From contig JAZNOL010000095.1 in the NCBI GenBank assembly GCA_045580815.1, forward strand, positions 11,623 to 75,622: a stretch of 64,000 nt of DNA. Reading direction: 5' to 3'. Under the pieces are notes generated by a model. That model was given only the letters and a program-made list of their open reading frames with translations. It searched no databases and was not told where the DNA came from. Positions 8,666 to 17,800 of this stretch are shown here, piece after piece (the first letter of the stretch is position 1; each line of letters opens with the position of its first letter). This DNA comes from JAZNOL01 sp045580815. Lineage in GTDB: Bacteria > Bacillota > Clostridia > RUG12999. A program made the translations under genes and the position numbers.

Positions 8666-11600
8666 TTATTCTGTATATGCAACTGCACTGCTCATCGGAG
8701 GAATAACAACTTTTTCGCCGTTGATAAATCCGTAAAGTGTTACAGTTTCACTTGGGTTGTAGATATAATCTTTGCCAACCTCAACATTTTTTGATGCCAT
8801 GTAGTAGTCGTAAATATCAATAGTGGTTGCTCTCCACACATCGGGACGGTTAAATTTTGCACAAAAGGCATCAAAGTTTTTAACTACTTTTGCTGTGGGA
8901 CCTGCATCAGGATTAGTTTCATCAGGTGCAACTTCTGCCGCATGTGTCCATACAGAGAACATAAGCAGTTCTTCGTTGTCTTCGGTATTCAGGAAAGTAT
9001 TTACAACATCGTTGTGATAATCATACCAGAGTGCACTTTCGAGTGTGTATGTACATCTCCATTCCATCCAGTCTTCAGGCATTGAGAACGAGCTTGAAAA
9101 ACCTACATGTCGTGCAGATACATAACCAAGCTCTCTGAGATAATCTTTAAGAGCTTCATATTCTTCTTCGCCACGTGCTACAGGTGCCTGATAAGGCCAC
9201 ATAAAGTTTCTGGGTGTTACGCCGTATGCTTCAATCATTTTTTCGTGCTGTGATAAAATTGATTTTTTACAGTCTTCCAGAGTATATACCTCTGCATTAC
9301 TCATTGCAATGTGTGAAGAATGGTTTGCAAGCTCGTGACCGTGTTCAAGTGCTGTGTTGTAAAACTCAGGCACGTTGTTGTATGCAAGGTTGAAGGTTCC
9401 TTTGATATCGTTTTTATCCATAATTTCCATTACACGTTTGTCAGGTTCAACAATACCGTCATCATAGTTGATGCTCATTGACTTATTTGTGAATGTGGGG
9501 TATGTAATGCGATATTCGTTAATTTCGCCTTTTTCATAAACTTTAGCCTGTGTAAGCGGTTTTACTCCTGCAAAAGAACCGTCCCAGCAGAGGAGTTTAA
9601 GTTTTTTGTAATCTGCCGGTGTTTCAATATCAAGCGTCATTGTGTCAACATTTGTGTTTGAATAAGGCAACTCAACTTCTGATGCGCTGATGAGTTTGTC
9701 ATTTTCTCCATAGAATGCCGCAATATATTTTGCGTTTTCGGTATAATAAGCACTGCCGAGGGTAATTTCAAGACCGCCGCCGCTTGTATTAACCGAATAT
9801 TCGCGGATAACATCCACATCAATACTTACAGAGTTACCTACTTCTGTTGCTGTTACTTTAACAGCACTGTCTGTTTCTTTTGAGGGAACAAGCTCGTTTC
9901 CTGATGCTGTAACGTATCCGTCCGCAGAATATGTCCAAACTGCCGCATCTGTATCGTAACTGTCAATTCTCGGAACGAGATGCAGTTTTGAACCAATTCT
10001 CACATCAAGATTATCTACCTCGGTATAAACTTTGATTTCCGAAGCACTACCGCCATTTGAGGAAAGTTTGATGTATCTGTAAAGGTTGTTTGTTTTTGTG
10101 TTTACTATTTCGCCGTCTTCGGTGATTTTTTCAAGATAATACCATGTTGCATTATCATCAGACACATACATATCAACTGTGCCATTTACGCCCGAAGCAA
10201 CTACTTTTCTGATAATTCCGCTACGCTGCATATCAATAACAACATCACCTGCAAAAGTGTATAATGCATCGGTTTTGCCGTCATTAAGCACACCTGCGTT
10301 TGTATCTTCTGCATAAACAGGTTTGTTTGCTGTTGCGTTTTCATACATCATATTAACCGCTTCTTCTTTTTCGTCAATATATGTATCAACGCTGCCGGCA
10401 ACCATGTTGTCATAATATGCCATATATCCGCTGTTGCTTGCAATTGCTATTCTGCCGTTTGTTTTAATGGGTGAGGGGTCATCATAGCTGCCTGCAAAAA
10501 GCACTTCTCCGCTATCCTTTTTAGTTACCGAATAAGTGATAACATTGCCTGATTTTCTCATTTCGAGAGTCACCCAGGTTAAGTTTATGGCAGGAATTTC
10601 AGATACTGAATCTATATAACTGTCTTCCTCTGTTTCCGCAACCTTATTAAAGCTTATTGTAATCGGATTATACGGATTTCCGGTGATTCTCAGGTCATAA
10701 AACACTGTTTCGCCGTCCTGAACAGACATTCTGATACCGGCAGATTTCACGCCCCAATGCGTCAATTTCATATCTGTTTTAAACATGAAATCTTTTTTCT
10801 CATCGGGTTTGAGTTTGAGGTTTGCAGTTCCCCAGCTGTTATTTGTGCCCATTTCCGCAAGCACGGTGTTGCCGTCGTCAAGAGTTATTGACTGCATGCT
10901 TACACCATCGTTCCAGCCTTTCCACTGGCTTGATGTTGACCAGTCGCCAACTTTTTTGCCCGGGCCGGTAAGTGCCGCTTCCATATTTTCATAGTCTTCA
11001 AAATCTTCTGTATAAAGAAGTGTAACAGGTTTGTTTGCTTCAACTTTTACTGAAAGTGATGCATCGCCGAATGATGCGGTTGCTGTTGTAGTACCAAAAC
11101 CGACTGCCTTTATGTATGCACCATCTGCCATAGCAACTTTGTCGTCACTTACTGACCATACACCGCCGTCAAATTTATCTTCTCCGCCAAGACGGGGGTA
11201 CAATTTAAGCACTGTTTCTTCATCAAGCTGATATGTTTTGGTAAGGTCTGCTTCATTAAGAATTTTAACGCCGTCAACAGTAAAATCATCGCCGCCGTGA
11301 TTTACAATTATAACTGTTTTAGCCTGCTGAACTGCAGTTGTGTTAAGAATATTTCCCTCTGCTGACAGTTCGCCGAGCTTTGTCCATGTTGAAATACTGT
11401 TTTCAATTGATTCTGCAAGATAAACGCTTACCGCACTTGGTGTTTCAAGACCGTCAAGCATCACACGGCGTATTTTCTGTGCGTCTTCAAATGTGTATGT
11501 AACGTATTTGTACTCTGTGTTTGTTTCTACTGTTGCATCAGATGCAATATCCTGATACATTATTGTTGCCGGGTCTTCTTTTGCACCTACAAACGGGTCA

Positions 11601-13009
11601 ACACTGCCTGCAACCATGTTGTCGTAATAGTTGGGCTGTCCGCTGTTGCTTGCAACAGAAATTCTTCCTGTTGTTTCAAGAGGTGACGGGTCGTTATAAC
11701 TGCCTTCAAAAATCACTGTGCCGTCAGCTTTTTTTGCAACCGAATAATAGATAGTGTTTCCGGATTTTCTCAGTTCAACAGTTACCCATCCATCATTTAT
11801 TGCCGCAATATTACTTTCTGAATATGTATATTCTGTTGCACTGTCTCCCGTAACCTTTAAAAAGCTCATTGTCATGGGGTTATAGGGATTTGTGCCCATT
11901 CTGAGTGCGTAATACTTTTTCTGTGTGCTGTCAACGCAAATACGGATATCGTTATTTCTGTTTGACCAATGAGTGTACGCCAAGTCTGTTTTAAACATGA
12001 AATCCATATCGGGGTCAGCTTCAATGTTAAGTACTGATGCACCCCAGCTGCCATCTGTACCTCTTGCGGCAAGAACGGTGTTGCCGTCATCAAGAGTAAG
12101 CGATTGCAACATTACGCCATCGTTCCAGCCTTTCCATGTGTTTGACGTTGTCCAGTCGCCGACTGTCTGGTTCGGACCTGTAAGTGCCGCTTCCATGTTT
12201 TCATAGTCTTCAAAATCTTCTCTATAAAGATTGTCCTCCGGCTCAACAATAACAGGTGCAACAGCACTGACTTCCATATTGTCATAATAGTTATAAATTC
12301 CGCTGTTGCTTGCAACAGAAATTTTCCCTGTTGTTGCAAGAGGTGCCAGGTCCACATAGTTTCCGCTGAACACTACCACGCCGTCAGCTTTTTTCGTTAC
12401 TGAATAACTGATTAAATTGCCGGTTTTTTTCAGTTCAAGAGTTACCCATGCATTATTTATTGCCGCAACATCGCTTTTTGAATATGTATATTCTGTTGCG
12501 GTGTCTCCCGTAACCTTGTGAAAACTCATTGTCATGGGGTTGTAGGGATTTGTGCCCATTCTGAGCGCGTAATATGATGTTTCTTTTTCATTTACACATA
12601 TGCGGATGTCATTATTCCGGCTATTCCAACCTGAATGTTTCATATCTGTTTTGAAAACAAAATCATCATTTGCACCAATATTTTCAAGTTTCAGATTTGA
12701 TGCACCCCAGCTGTTGTCTGTACCCATTGCCGCAAGAACGGTGTTGCCGTCGTCAAGAGTAATTGACTGCAATTTAAGACCGTCCTGCCAGCCTTTCCAT
12801 ACGGTTGATGTTGTCCAGTCGCCGACTGTCTGGCTCGGACCTGTAACCGGGTCTGTCATGTTTTCATAGTCTTCAAAATCTTCGGTATAAATAATACCTG
12901 TTGCATCAGTTTCGGTATCTGCGGCAAAAACCGAACCCGTTGCCATTGTTGCCGCAAGCATAAGCACAAAAAGCACCAATGCCACAGCACGTTTAAATGT
13001 TTTTTTCAT
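8666..13009 (-). CDS. Giant secreted multimodular protein with triplicated module and NodB-type polysaccharide deacetylase domain
   Basis: The 1447-residue protein has a signal peptide (residues 1-30). Three copies of a ~215-residue module opening with DFEDYENM lie at about 41-250, 262-475 and 667-880, each with GDWTTS..WKGW and YYDNM. Ig-like or discoidin-like linkers lie between and after them. A module ending in KLKLLCWDG lies at about 1060-1145. A C-terminal polysaccharide deacetylase (NodB) domain starts near 1170, with INYDDG (motif 1), NHSSH (motif 2, one residue shorter than the usual HxxxH) and RNFMWPY (motif 3). It lacks an SLH or LPXTG anchor. First gene of the minus-strand operon, ATG preceded by AGGAGGAG. 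Likely removes acetyl groups from, or binds, a surface-presented polysaccharide; the substrate is unknown. Confidence 0.85.
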   Translation of the reverse strand: MKKTFKRAVALVLFVLMLAATMATGSVFAADTETDATGIIYTEDFEDYENMTDPVTGPSQTVGDWTTSTVWKGWQDGLKLQSITLDDGNTVLAAMGTDNSWGASNLKLENIGANDDFVFKTDMKHSGWNSRNNDIRICVNEKETSYYALRMGTNPYNPMTMSFHKVTGDTATEYTYSKSDVAAINNAWVTLELKKTGNLISYSVTKKADGVVVFSGNYVDLAPLATTGKISVASNSGIYNYYDNMEVSAVAPVIVEPEDNLYREDFEDYENMEAALTGPNQTVGDWTTSNTWKGWNDGVMLQSLTLDDGNTVLAARGTDGSWGASVLNIEADPDMDFMFKTDLAYTHWSNRNNDIRICVDSTQKKYYALRMGTNPYNPMTMSFLKVTGDSATEYTYSESNIAAINDGWVTVELRKSGNTIYYSVAKKADGTVIFEGSYNDPSPLETTGRISVASNSGQPNYYDNMVAGSVDPFVGAKEDPATIMYQDIASDATVETNTEYKYVTYTFEDAQKIRRVMLDGLETPSAVSVYLAESIENSISTWTKLGELSAEGNILNTTAVQQAKTVIIVNHGGDDFTVDGVKILNEADLTKTYQLDEETVLKLYPRLGGEDKFDGGVWSVSDDKVAMADGAYIKAVGFGTTTATASFGDASLSVKVEANKPVTLLYTEDFEDYENMEAALTGPGKKVGDWSTSSQWKGWNDGVSMQSITLDDGNTVLAEMGTNNSWGTANLKLKPDEKKDFMFKTDMKLTHWGVKSAGIRMSVQDGETVFYDLRITGNPYNPITISFNKVAETEEDSYIDSVSEIPAINLTWVTLEMRKSGNVITYSVTKKDSGEVLFAGSYDDPSPIKTNGRIAIASNSGYMAYYDNMVAGSVDTYIDEKEEAVNMMYENATANKPVYAEDTNAGVLNDGKTDALYTFAGDVVIDMQRSGIIRKVVASGVNGTVDMYVSDDNATWYYLEKITEDGEIVNTKTNNLYRYIKLSSNGGSASEIKVYTEVDNLDVRIGSKLHLVPRIDSYDTDAAVWTYSADGYVTASGNELVPSKETDSAVKVTATEVGNSVSIDVDVIREYSVNTSGGGLEITLGSAYYTENAKYIAAFYGENDKLISASEVELPYSNTNVDTMTLDIETPADYKKLKLLCWDGSFAGVKPLTQAKVYEKGEINEYRITYPTFTNKSMSINYDDGIVEPDKRVMEIMDKNDIKGTFNLAYNNVPEFYNTALEHGHELANHSSHIAMSNAEVYTLEDCKKSILSQHEKMIEAYGVTPRNFMWPYQAPVARGEEEYEALKDYLRELGYVSARHVGFSSSFSMPEDWMEWRCTYTLESALWYDYHNDVVNTFLNTEDNEELLMFSVWTHAAEVAPDETNPDAGPTAKVVKNFDAFCAKFNRPDVWRATTIDIYDYYMASKNVEVGKDYIYNPSETVTLYGFINGEKVVIPPMSSAVAYTE
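10370..12890 (-). repeat. Three intragenic copies of a ~650-bp coding repeat
   Basis: Copies lie at about 12240-12890, 11590-12230 and 10370-11015, all in frame. Long stretches are nearly identical at DNA level, for example the region around TTGCCGTCGTCAAGAGTTAT near 10868, 12078 and 12745. The first two copies are closest and adjacent. The third is separated by about 600 bp of different sequence. Confidence 0.8.
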
Positions 13010-13053
13010 GGATTTCTCCTCCTTTAAATAATTTTTCGGTATATGCTATTTTA

Positions 13054-13082
13054 ATTATAATTCAACTTTAACACAAAATCAA
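13054..13082 (-). promoter_or_regulatory. Promoter of the 13.0-kb minus-strand operon
   Basis: On the minus strand, TTGATT (13082-13077), a 17-base spacer and TATAAT (13059-13054). This would give a leader of about 35-40 bases before the ATG at 13009. Confidence 0.7.
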
Positions 13083-13240
13083 TATGATAAATTATACTCA
13101 TTTTTCAAAAATTTCCCCGAAAATCACTCTTAATTAGACCAAACTTGCAGACTGAGATAAAAAAAACATAATTAAGATTCTTTTTCTTCCATTATGAAAG
13201 CATTAAAATTGCTAAAAAAATTAAAAAACATGAAAAACAC

Positions 13241-13283
13241 AAAGTGCCGTAAACCCTGATTATATACAGGGTTACAGCACTTT
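13241..13283. terminator. Hairpin resembling a bidirectional terminator
   Basis: AAAGTGCCGTAAACCCTG / CAGGGTTACAGCACTTT with an 8-base loop, one bulge and one mismatch. T-rich sequence follows on the minus-strand side. No gene ends here, so it may insulate the divergent promoters or be left over from a lost gene. Confidence 0.45.
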
Positions 13284-13420
13284 CCTTAAATTACTAATTT
13301 CGGTGAGGCTCTGGGTAAATTACAGGAAGCCAAATGCAAAAAGAATCGCTTCTATATAAATAGATAATACCAGTCATAATCATCGGCAAATAAGCTTGTT
13401 AAACAACTACAGACACCAGC

Positions 13421-13480
13421 AAAATCCCCCCGTATAACGGCGGTTAGTCTTAGGACGAAGCCATCGAACGGGGGGATTTT
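13421..13480. repeat. Long symmetric hairpin, possible structured RNA or terminator
   Basis: Perfect 13-base arms AAAATCCCCCCGT / ACGGGGGGATTTT enclose 34 bases, which contain further complementary steps (GGC..GCC and GTC-TTAG-GAC). The right arm ends in TTTTT, so plus-strand termination is possible. The 14-mer CCCCCGTATAACGG at 13427-13440 recurs at 47916-47929. Confidence 0.55.
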
Positions 13481-13590
13481 TCTGAAATTTTGTTAAAATG
13501 TCATGTGAATCTGTTCTCCATATTTTTCATTTACTTATAAAAACTCTCCTTTTAAGAGAATTCCAAAAATTTCATTCTCTTAATTATATG

Positions 13591-13619
13591 TTGAAATCAA
13601 AAAATGTGTATGATATAAT
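13591..13619 (+). promoter_or_regulatory. Promoter of the XRE-BadF regulator
   Basis: TTGAAA (13591-13596), 17-base spacer, TATAAT (13614-13619), giving a leader of roughly 110 bases. Confidence 0.75.
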
Positions 13620-13653
13620 ACAGATATAAGGGTATTCCTTTCCTTATTATATC
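13612..13653 (+). promoter_or_regulatory. Candidate operator overlapping the -10 and start of transcription
   Basis: Perfect 9-base inverted repeat GATATAATA (13612-13620) / TATTATATC (13645-13653). It covers the -10 box and the likely transcription start of the XRE regulator gene, a position suited to autorepression. The AT-rich content means that a chance match cannot be excluded. Confidence 0.4.
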
Positions 13654-13735
13654 TACACGCTAAAAATGCAATTAACAGCATTCTTCAAAAAAGAGAGTTT
13701 TAATAACAATTAACTACATAACGGAGAGAGTAACA

Positions 13736-14842
13736 ATGACAGACTACATAAACAATTTTTCAAACAATTTATATACTCACCGAAAAAGAATGGGACTGAC
13801 CCAGCGTGAGCTTGGAGATATGCTTAACTTTTCCGAAAAAACTGTAAGCAAATGGGAAATTGGTGCATCTATTCCCGGAGCGGATGTTCTTTTGAAAATG
13901 TCCGAGATTTTTAACACATCAATAGACGCACTGCTCAAAAGCTCATTCAAACGGCTTTACCTCGGCATAGACGGCGGCGGCACAAAAACCGCTCTGGAAC
14001 TTATGGACGAGTGCGGCAAGGTTGTTAGTTTTTTGGAAACCGATGGCTGTAATCCTTTTGATGTGGGTATGGACGTATCTAAAAACATTTTAAGAAACGC
14101 AATACATAAAATCTGTGCAAAGGTAACCATGTCCGATGTTGTGACTTTTGCCGGAATTGCCGGTGGAATTTCCGGTAACAACAAGGCAATTTACGAAGAC
14201 TTTTTTAAAGAGTTTAATTTTGCCGCTGCATACAACGGCAGTGATAACGAAAACGTTGTTTTTGCCGGACTTGGAACAGAGGATGGTATTGCCGTCATTA
14301 TGGGAACGGGTGTTTGTGTTTACCGTGTGAAAAATGGTATTATGGACAGACTCTCTGGTTGGGGACATCTTATCGACGATGGCGGAAGCGCCTATAACAT
14401 AGGCAGAGATGCACTTGCCGCAGTTTATGCTCAAAGTGACGGTACCGGTAAAAAGACACAGATTACAGATATAATTCTTAATTCAAATGAAAATTTAAAT
14501 ACTATCCTCACCGATGTATATGCTCTTGGCAAAAAGAAGGTAGCATCTTATGCTCCCATGGTATTTGAAGCTGCAAAGCAGGGCGACGAAATTGCCTCAA
14601 AAATAATAACACGAAACATGAAAGTTGCAGCACACATTATTGAAACTGCTGCAAAACCTTTTGAGACCTCTCCTGTTCGCACAGTTATTGCCGGTGGACT
14701 TATAAAACAGCCGGAGCTTATAAATTATATTAAACAGGAGCTTAAAAATCCTGAAAAATTTGATATGTCCTATTTGAACGTTCCTCCCGTAAAAGGTGCA
14801 GTAATGCTTGCAAAATATAAGTGGAACAACGAAAATATATAA
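13736..14842 (+). CDS. XRE helix-turn-helix fused to BadF/N-acetylglucosamine-kinase-like domain (sugar-sensing regulator)
   Basis: The 368-residue protein has a Cro/C1-type HTH at about residues 10-65 (MGLTQRELGDMLNFSEKTVS). A complete BadF/BadG/BcrA/BcrD-type ASKHA ATPase domain follows from about residue 76: phosphate-1 loop GIDGGGTKTALE, AGIAGGISG, MGTGVCVYRV, SGWGHLIDDGGSAYNIG and the adenosine loop AGGLIKQPELI. N-acetylglucosamine kinases belong to this family. The arrangement parallels ROK repressors, which join a winged helix to a sugar-kinase fold, but uses different domains on both sides. It sits 57 bases upstream of the secreted GH30-like gene and diverges from the ABC operon. I infer an intracellular sugar sensor and repressor; whether it still phosphorylates sugar is open. 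Confidence 0.88.
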   Translation: MTDYINNFSNNLYTHRKRMGLTQRELGDMLNFSEKTVSKWEIGASIPGADVLLKMSEIFNTSIDALLKSSFKRLYLGIDGGGTKTALELMDECGKVVSFLETDGCNPFDVGMDVSKNILRNAIHKICAKVTMSDVVTFAGIAGGISGNNKAIYEDFFKEFNFAAAYNGSDNENVVFAGLGTEDGIAVIMGTGVCVYRVKNGIMDRLSGWGHLIDDGGSAYNIGRDALAAVYAQSDGTGKKTQITDIILNSNENLNTILTDVYALGKKKVASYAPMVFEAAKQGDEIASKIITRNMKVAAHIIETAAKPFETSPVRTVIAGGLIKQPELINYIKQELKNPEKFDMSYLNVPPVKGAVMLAKYKWNNENI

Positions 14843-14899
14843 AATCATTAAATTATTATTATGTCACATATAACTATTATTTTCAAGGAGGCAGGCTAA

Positions 14900-17800
14900 A
14901 TGAAAAAAATTCTGACGTTCATTCTTCTGGCAGCTATTGCTTGCAGTCTGATGTCTGTTCCGGTATGTGCCGACGGATTAGAAGAAAAAGTTTACGAACT
15001 TACTATACTTGACGAAGAACGCCAAACCATAAACGGGTGGGGTATTCATCTTACCGAAGGCGCTGATAAAACAAAATATTTTATGCAGGCTTCGTATGCT
15101 GCATCTACAAAAGAACTTGGTGCAACAATTAACAGGGCGTTCTGGGATCCCAATGAGGTTATGAATGAAGACGGCACTTTAAACGAAAAAGAAGCTGACA
15201 GATACTATTATAACCATATTTATCCGGCAATAGCCTGCGGAATTCCCGACTATGCAATGACTGTCGAAAGACCCGCGATACCTTTTGCTAATTTTGCACC
15301 AAACGGACGTGCGACCTATCCTGACGAAGAATCGGAAGATAAAATGGTTAAATTTGTTACCGATTATTTTCTTTATATGAAAAGCAAAGGCTATGTTTTA
15401 CCTGTAGCTTTTAATATAATGAACGAGCCGGCAAACTTCAAACGTTATGTCGTGGGTGAACAGTATGTGAGATTTATCAAAAAATATAAAAAATCATTTA
15501 TCGAAAACGGGCTTGAAGAAATCAGACTTGTTGGTCCTGATGCCGCCGGGCTTGAATGGGTAGATGCGAACGTTGGCGAATCTCTTGCATATTTTGATGC
15601 AGACCCTGAGTATGCAGAAGCTCTTGACATCGTATCGTACCACGCTTACGGCAGCACTTTGCAGGAGGAAACTTCGCAGAAATTTGCAAAGGGTCTTGAA
15701 AAATATCCCGACAAAGAAGTCTGGCAGACTGAAATTTCTCAGCTTGTTTTGGGTGATGGCCTTAACAAGAAGTATGAGAATTTCCGTTATTTTGCGGCAA
15801 ACAATATGATTACTGCTCTTATTGCCGACATTGCATGGCTTCGTGTGAATACTTGGTTTTATTTTGATACGATAGACCGTTCTCACCGATTCCTTGAAGA
15901 CGGTACAGCGTATTCAAACAACGCCATCCGACTTCTCACCTTCCTCGGTACAGGCTGGGGCACAAACACCTCAACTTCGTTCTTGAAAACACCGCTTTAC
16001 AACGCACTTCAACTGATATACAACAATGTTCCCGTAGGCTCTGTTGTTCACAGAGTTTATACAGACGACCCGGAGCATTATAACCGCGTTGCCAGCAAAG
16101 GCACTCTCGTTGCTTTTGACTGCGATGACCACACTGTACTTTTGGTTGTAAATACTACTAAAAACGAAAAAACCTACAATATCAACAACTTAAAAGGAAA
16201 AAGTGCAGAAATCAATACAATCTCACAGGATAATTCCGATACTGTTGTAAAAACAGGCAGAAATATTGTTGACGGAAGCATCAAAAACTTTGTTCTTAAA
16301 CCCGACAGCATAAATATCATAGTTACAAAAAACGAAGACTTTGGCACTCCGGAAGTTACCATTGACAGCGACAAAGATATTTTTATTGTTGATGGCATCC
16401 GCAACTCCCGTAACGACAGCATTACTTTAGCAGGCAGTGTTGACGAACATGCAAAAGTTACAATAAATGGAAAAAGCGTTAAACTGGACAAAAACAACAA
16501 ATTTGCTTATCCGGTAACGTTAAGCAATGGAGAAATATTTACAATTTCTGCTATAGACAAAGAAGGCAACAAAAGCAGTAAGGTTGTGGAATACAACTAC
16601 AACCCTTCTTATACAGGGCTTAAACTTGAACAGCATCAGGCAAATATCACATCAAGCGAATATGTGATAAAAGGTATTGCCAACTGTAAATCCACCATTA
16701 GATGCGGCGAATTTTCAGTACAGACAAAGGACGATAACAGTTTTGAACTTAAAATTAAAGTCCCCGAAGGACAAAATGATTTTGAAGTTGTTGCCGTTGA
16801 CGAAAACAACAACAAATCCGATGCATTGAAAGTATCAATCAACTGTGACTCTGTCGTTCCTGATATCAATCTTGAAACAAACGGCGGAACAACAAACTTA
16901 AGACGGTATGTTCTCAAAGGTAATGTAAGCGAAAAACTTTCTTCGCTTAAAGTAAACGGCGTTGATATTTCTGTTGATGAAAACCTTACTTTTTCTGATG
17001 CCGTGAAAGTTTCGGAGGGTACTAACACTCTCAAACTTACAGCAACTGACCTTATGGGAAATATTTCTGAAAAAGAAGTTTCGGTAGAATATACAAAAGA
17101 TTCTTTCACACCTCACAAGGTTAACGGTACAGCATACACAAGATATGCCACATCGGGCGTAAAACTTGACGGTAAGCTTGAAGAAACCGATTGGAAACTT
17201 GACCTTATTGCCGACAAAGTGGTTGAAGGTAGCATGGATAATATTAATATTTTCGGCACTTTGTGGGATGAAGAAAATCTTTACATTGCCGCTAAAGTAA
17301 AAGACACCGATATACGTTTTGAAGACGTAAACCCATATCAAAACGACTGTGTCGAAATATTCCTTAACCCGTCAAACAATAAAGACGGTGCATTTGAGCC
17401 TCTTGACAGACAGTTGTGGTCAGCATATGTGGACAATGATAAATCTGTTCTTTACAAAAATAAATATCCGTTTAACAGTGCGTGGAATTTCACAAAAGAC
17501 GGATATACCGTTGAAATTGCTATTCCATGGAGTTCAATGGAACTTACTGCCTCGGACGGGCTTAAACTCGGTTTTGATTTAGCAGTAAACGACAATGACA
17601 TCGGCGGAAACAAACGCCGCGGTGTTGCTACCTGGTGCGGAAGCAACCTCAACTACAACGACACAAGCATGTACGGCACCCTTGTTTTAACAAAATCTTC
17701 GGATATAACTTATGAAGATACCGAAAGCGACTACACAGCCGCTCCAAAAGAACCGGTGGAAGCAGAGCATGTTGCGATTGATCTTAGCATTAACGGTACT

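Larger units (their letters stand above)
13010..13735. other. 726-bp divergent intergenic region
   Basis: No open frame here has coding character. The region holds the minus-strand operon promoter, an 18/17-base hairpin at 13241-13283, a long symmetric hairpin at 13421-13480, and the promoter and candidate operator of the XRE-BadF gene at 13591-13653. The stretch 13284-13420 shows nothing recognisable. Confidence 0.7.

Noticed and set aside
10370..12890. Tandem repeats as a CRISPR array or insertion sequences
   Set aside because: Units are ~650 bp, in frame and coding for protein modules; no short spacer pattern or transposase.
13284..13420. Riboswitch between the divergent operons
   Set aside because: No match by eye to purine, glycine, c-di-GMP or other familiar aptamer cores, and no terminator/antiterminator pair in front of the XRE-BadF start codon.
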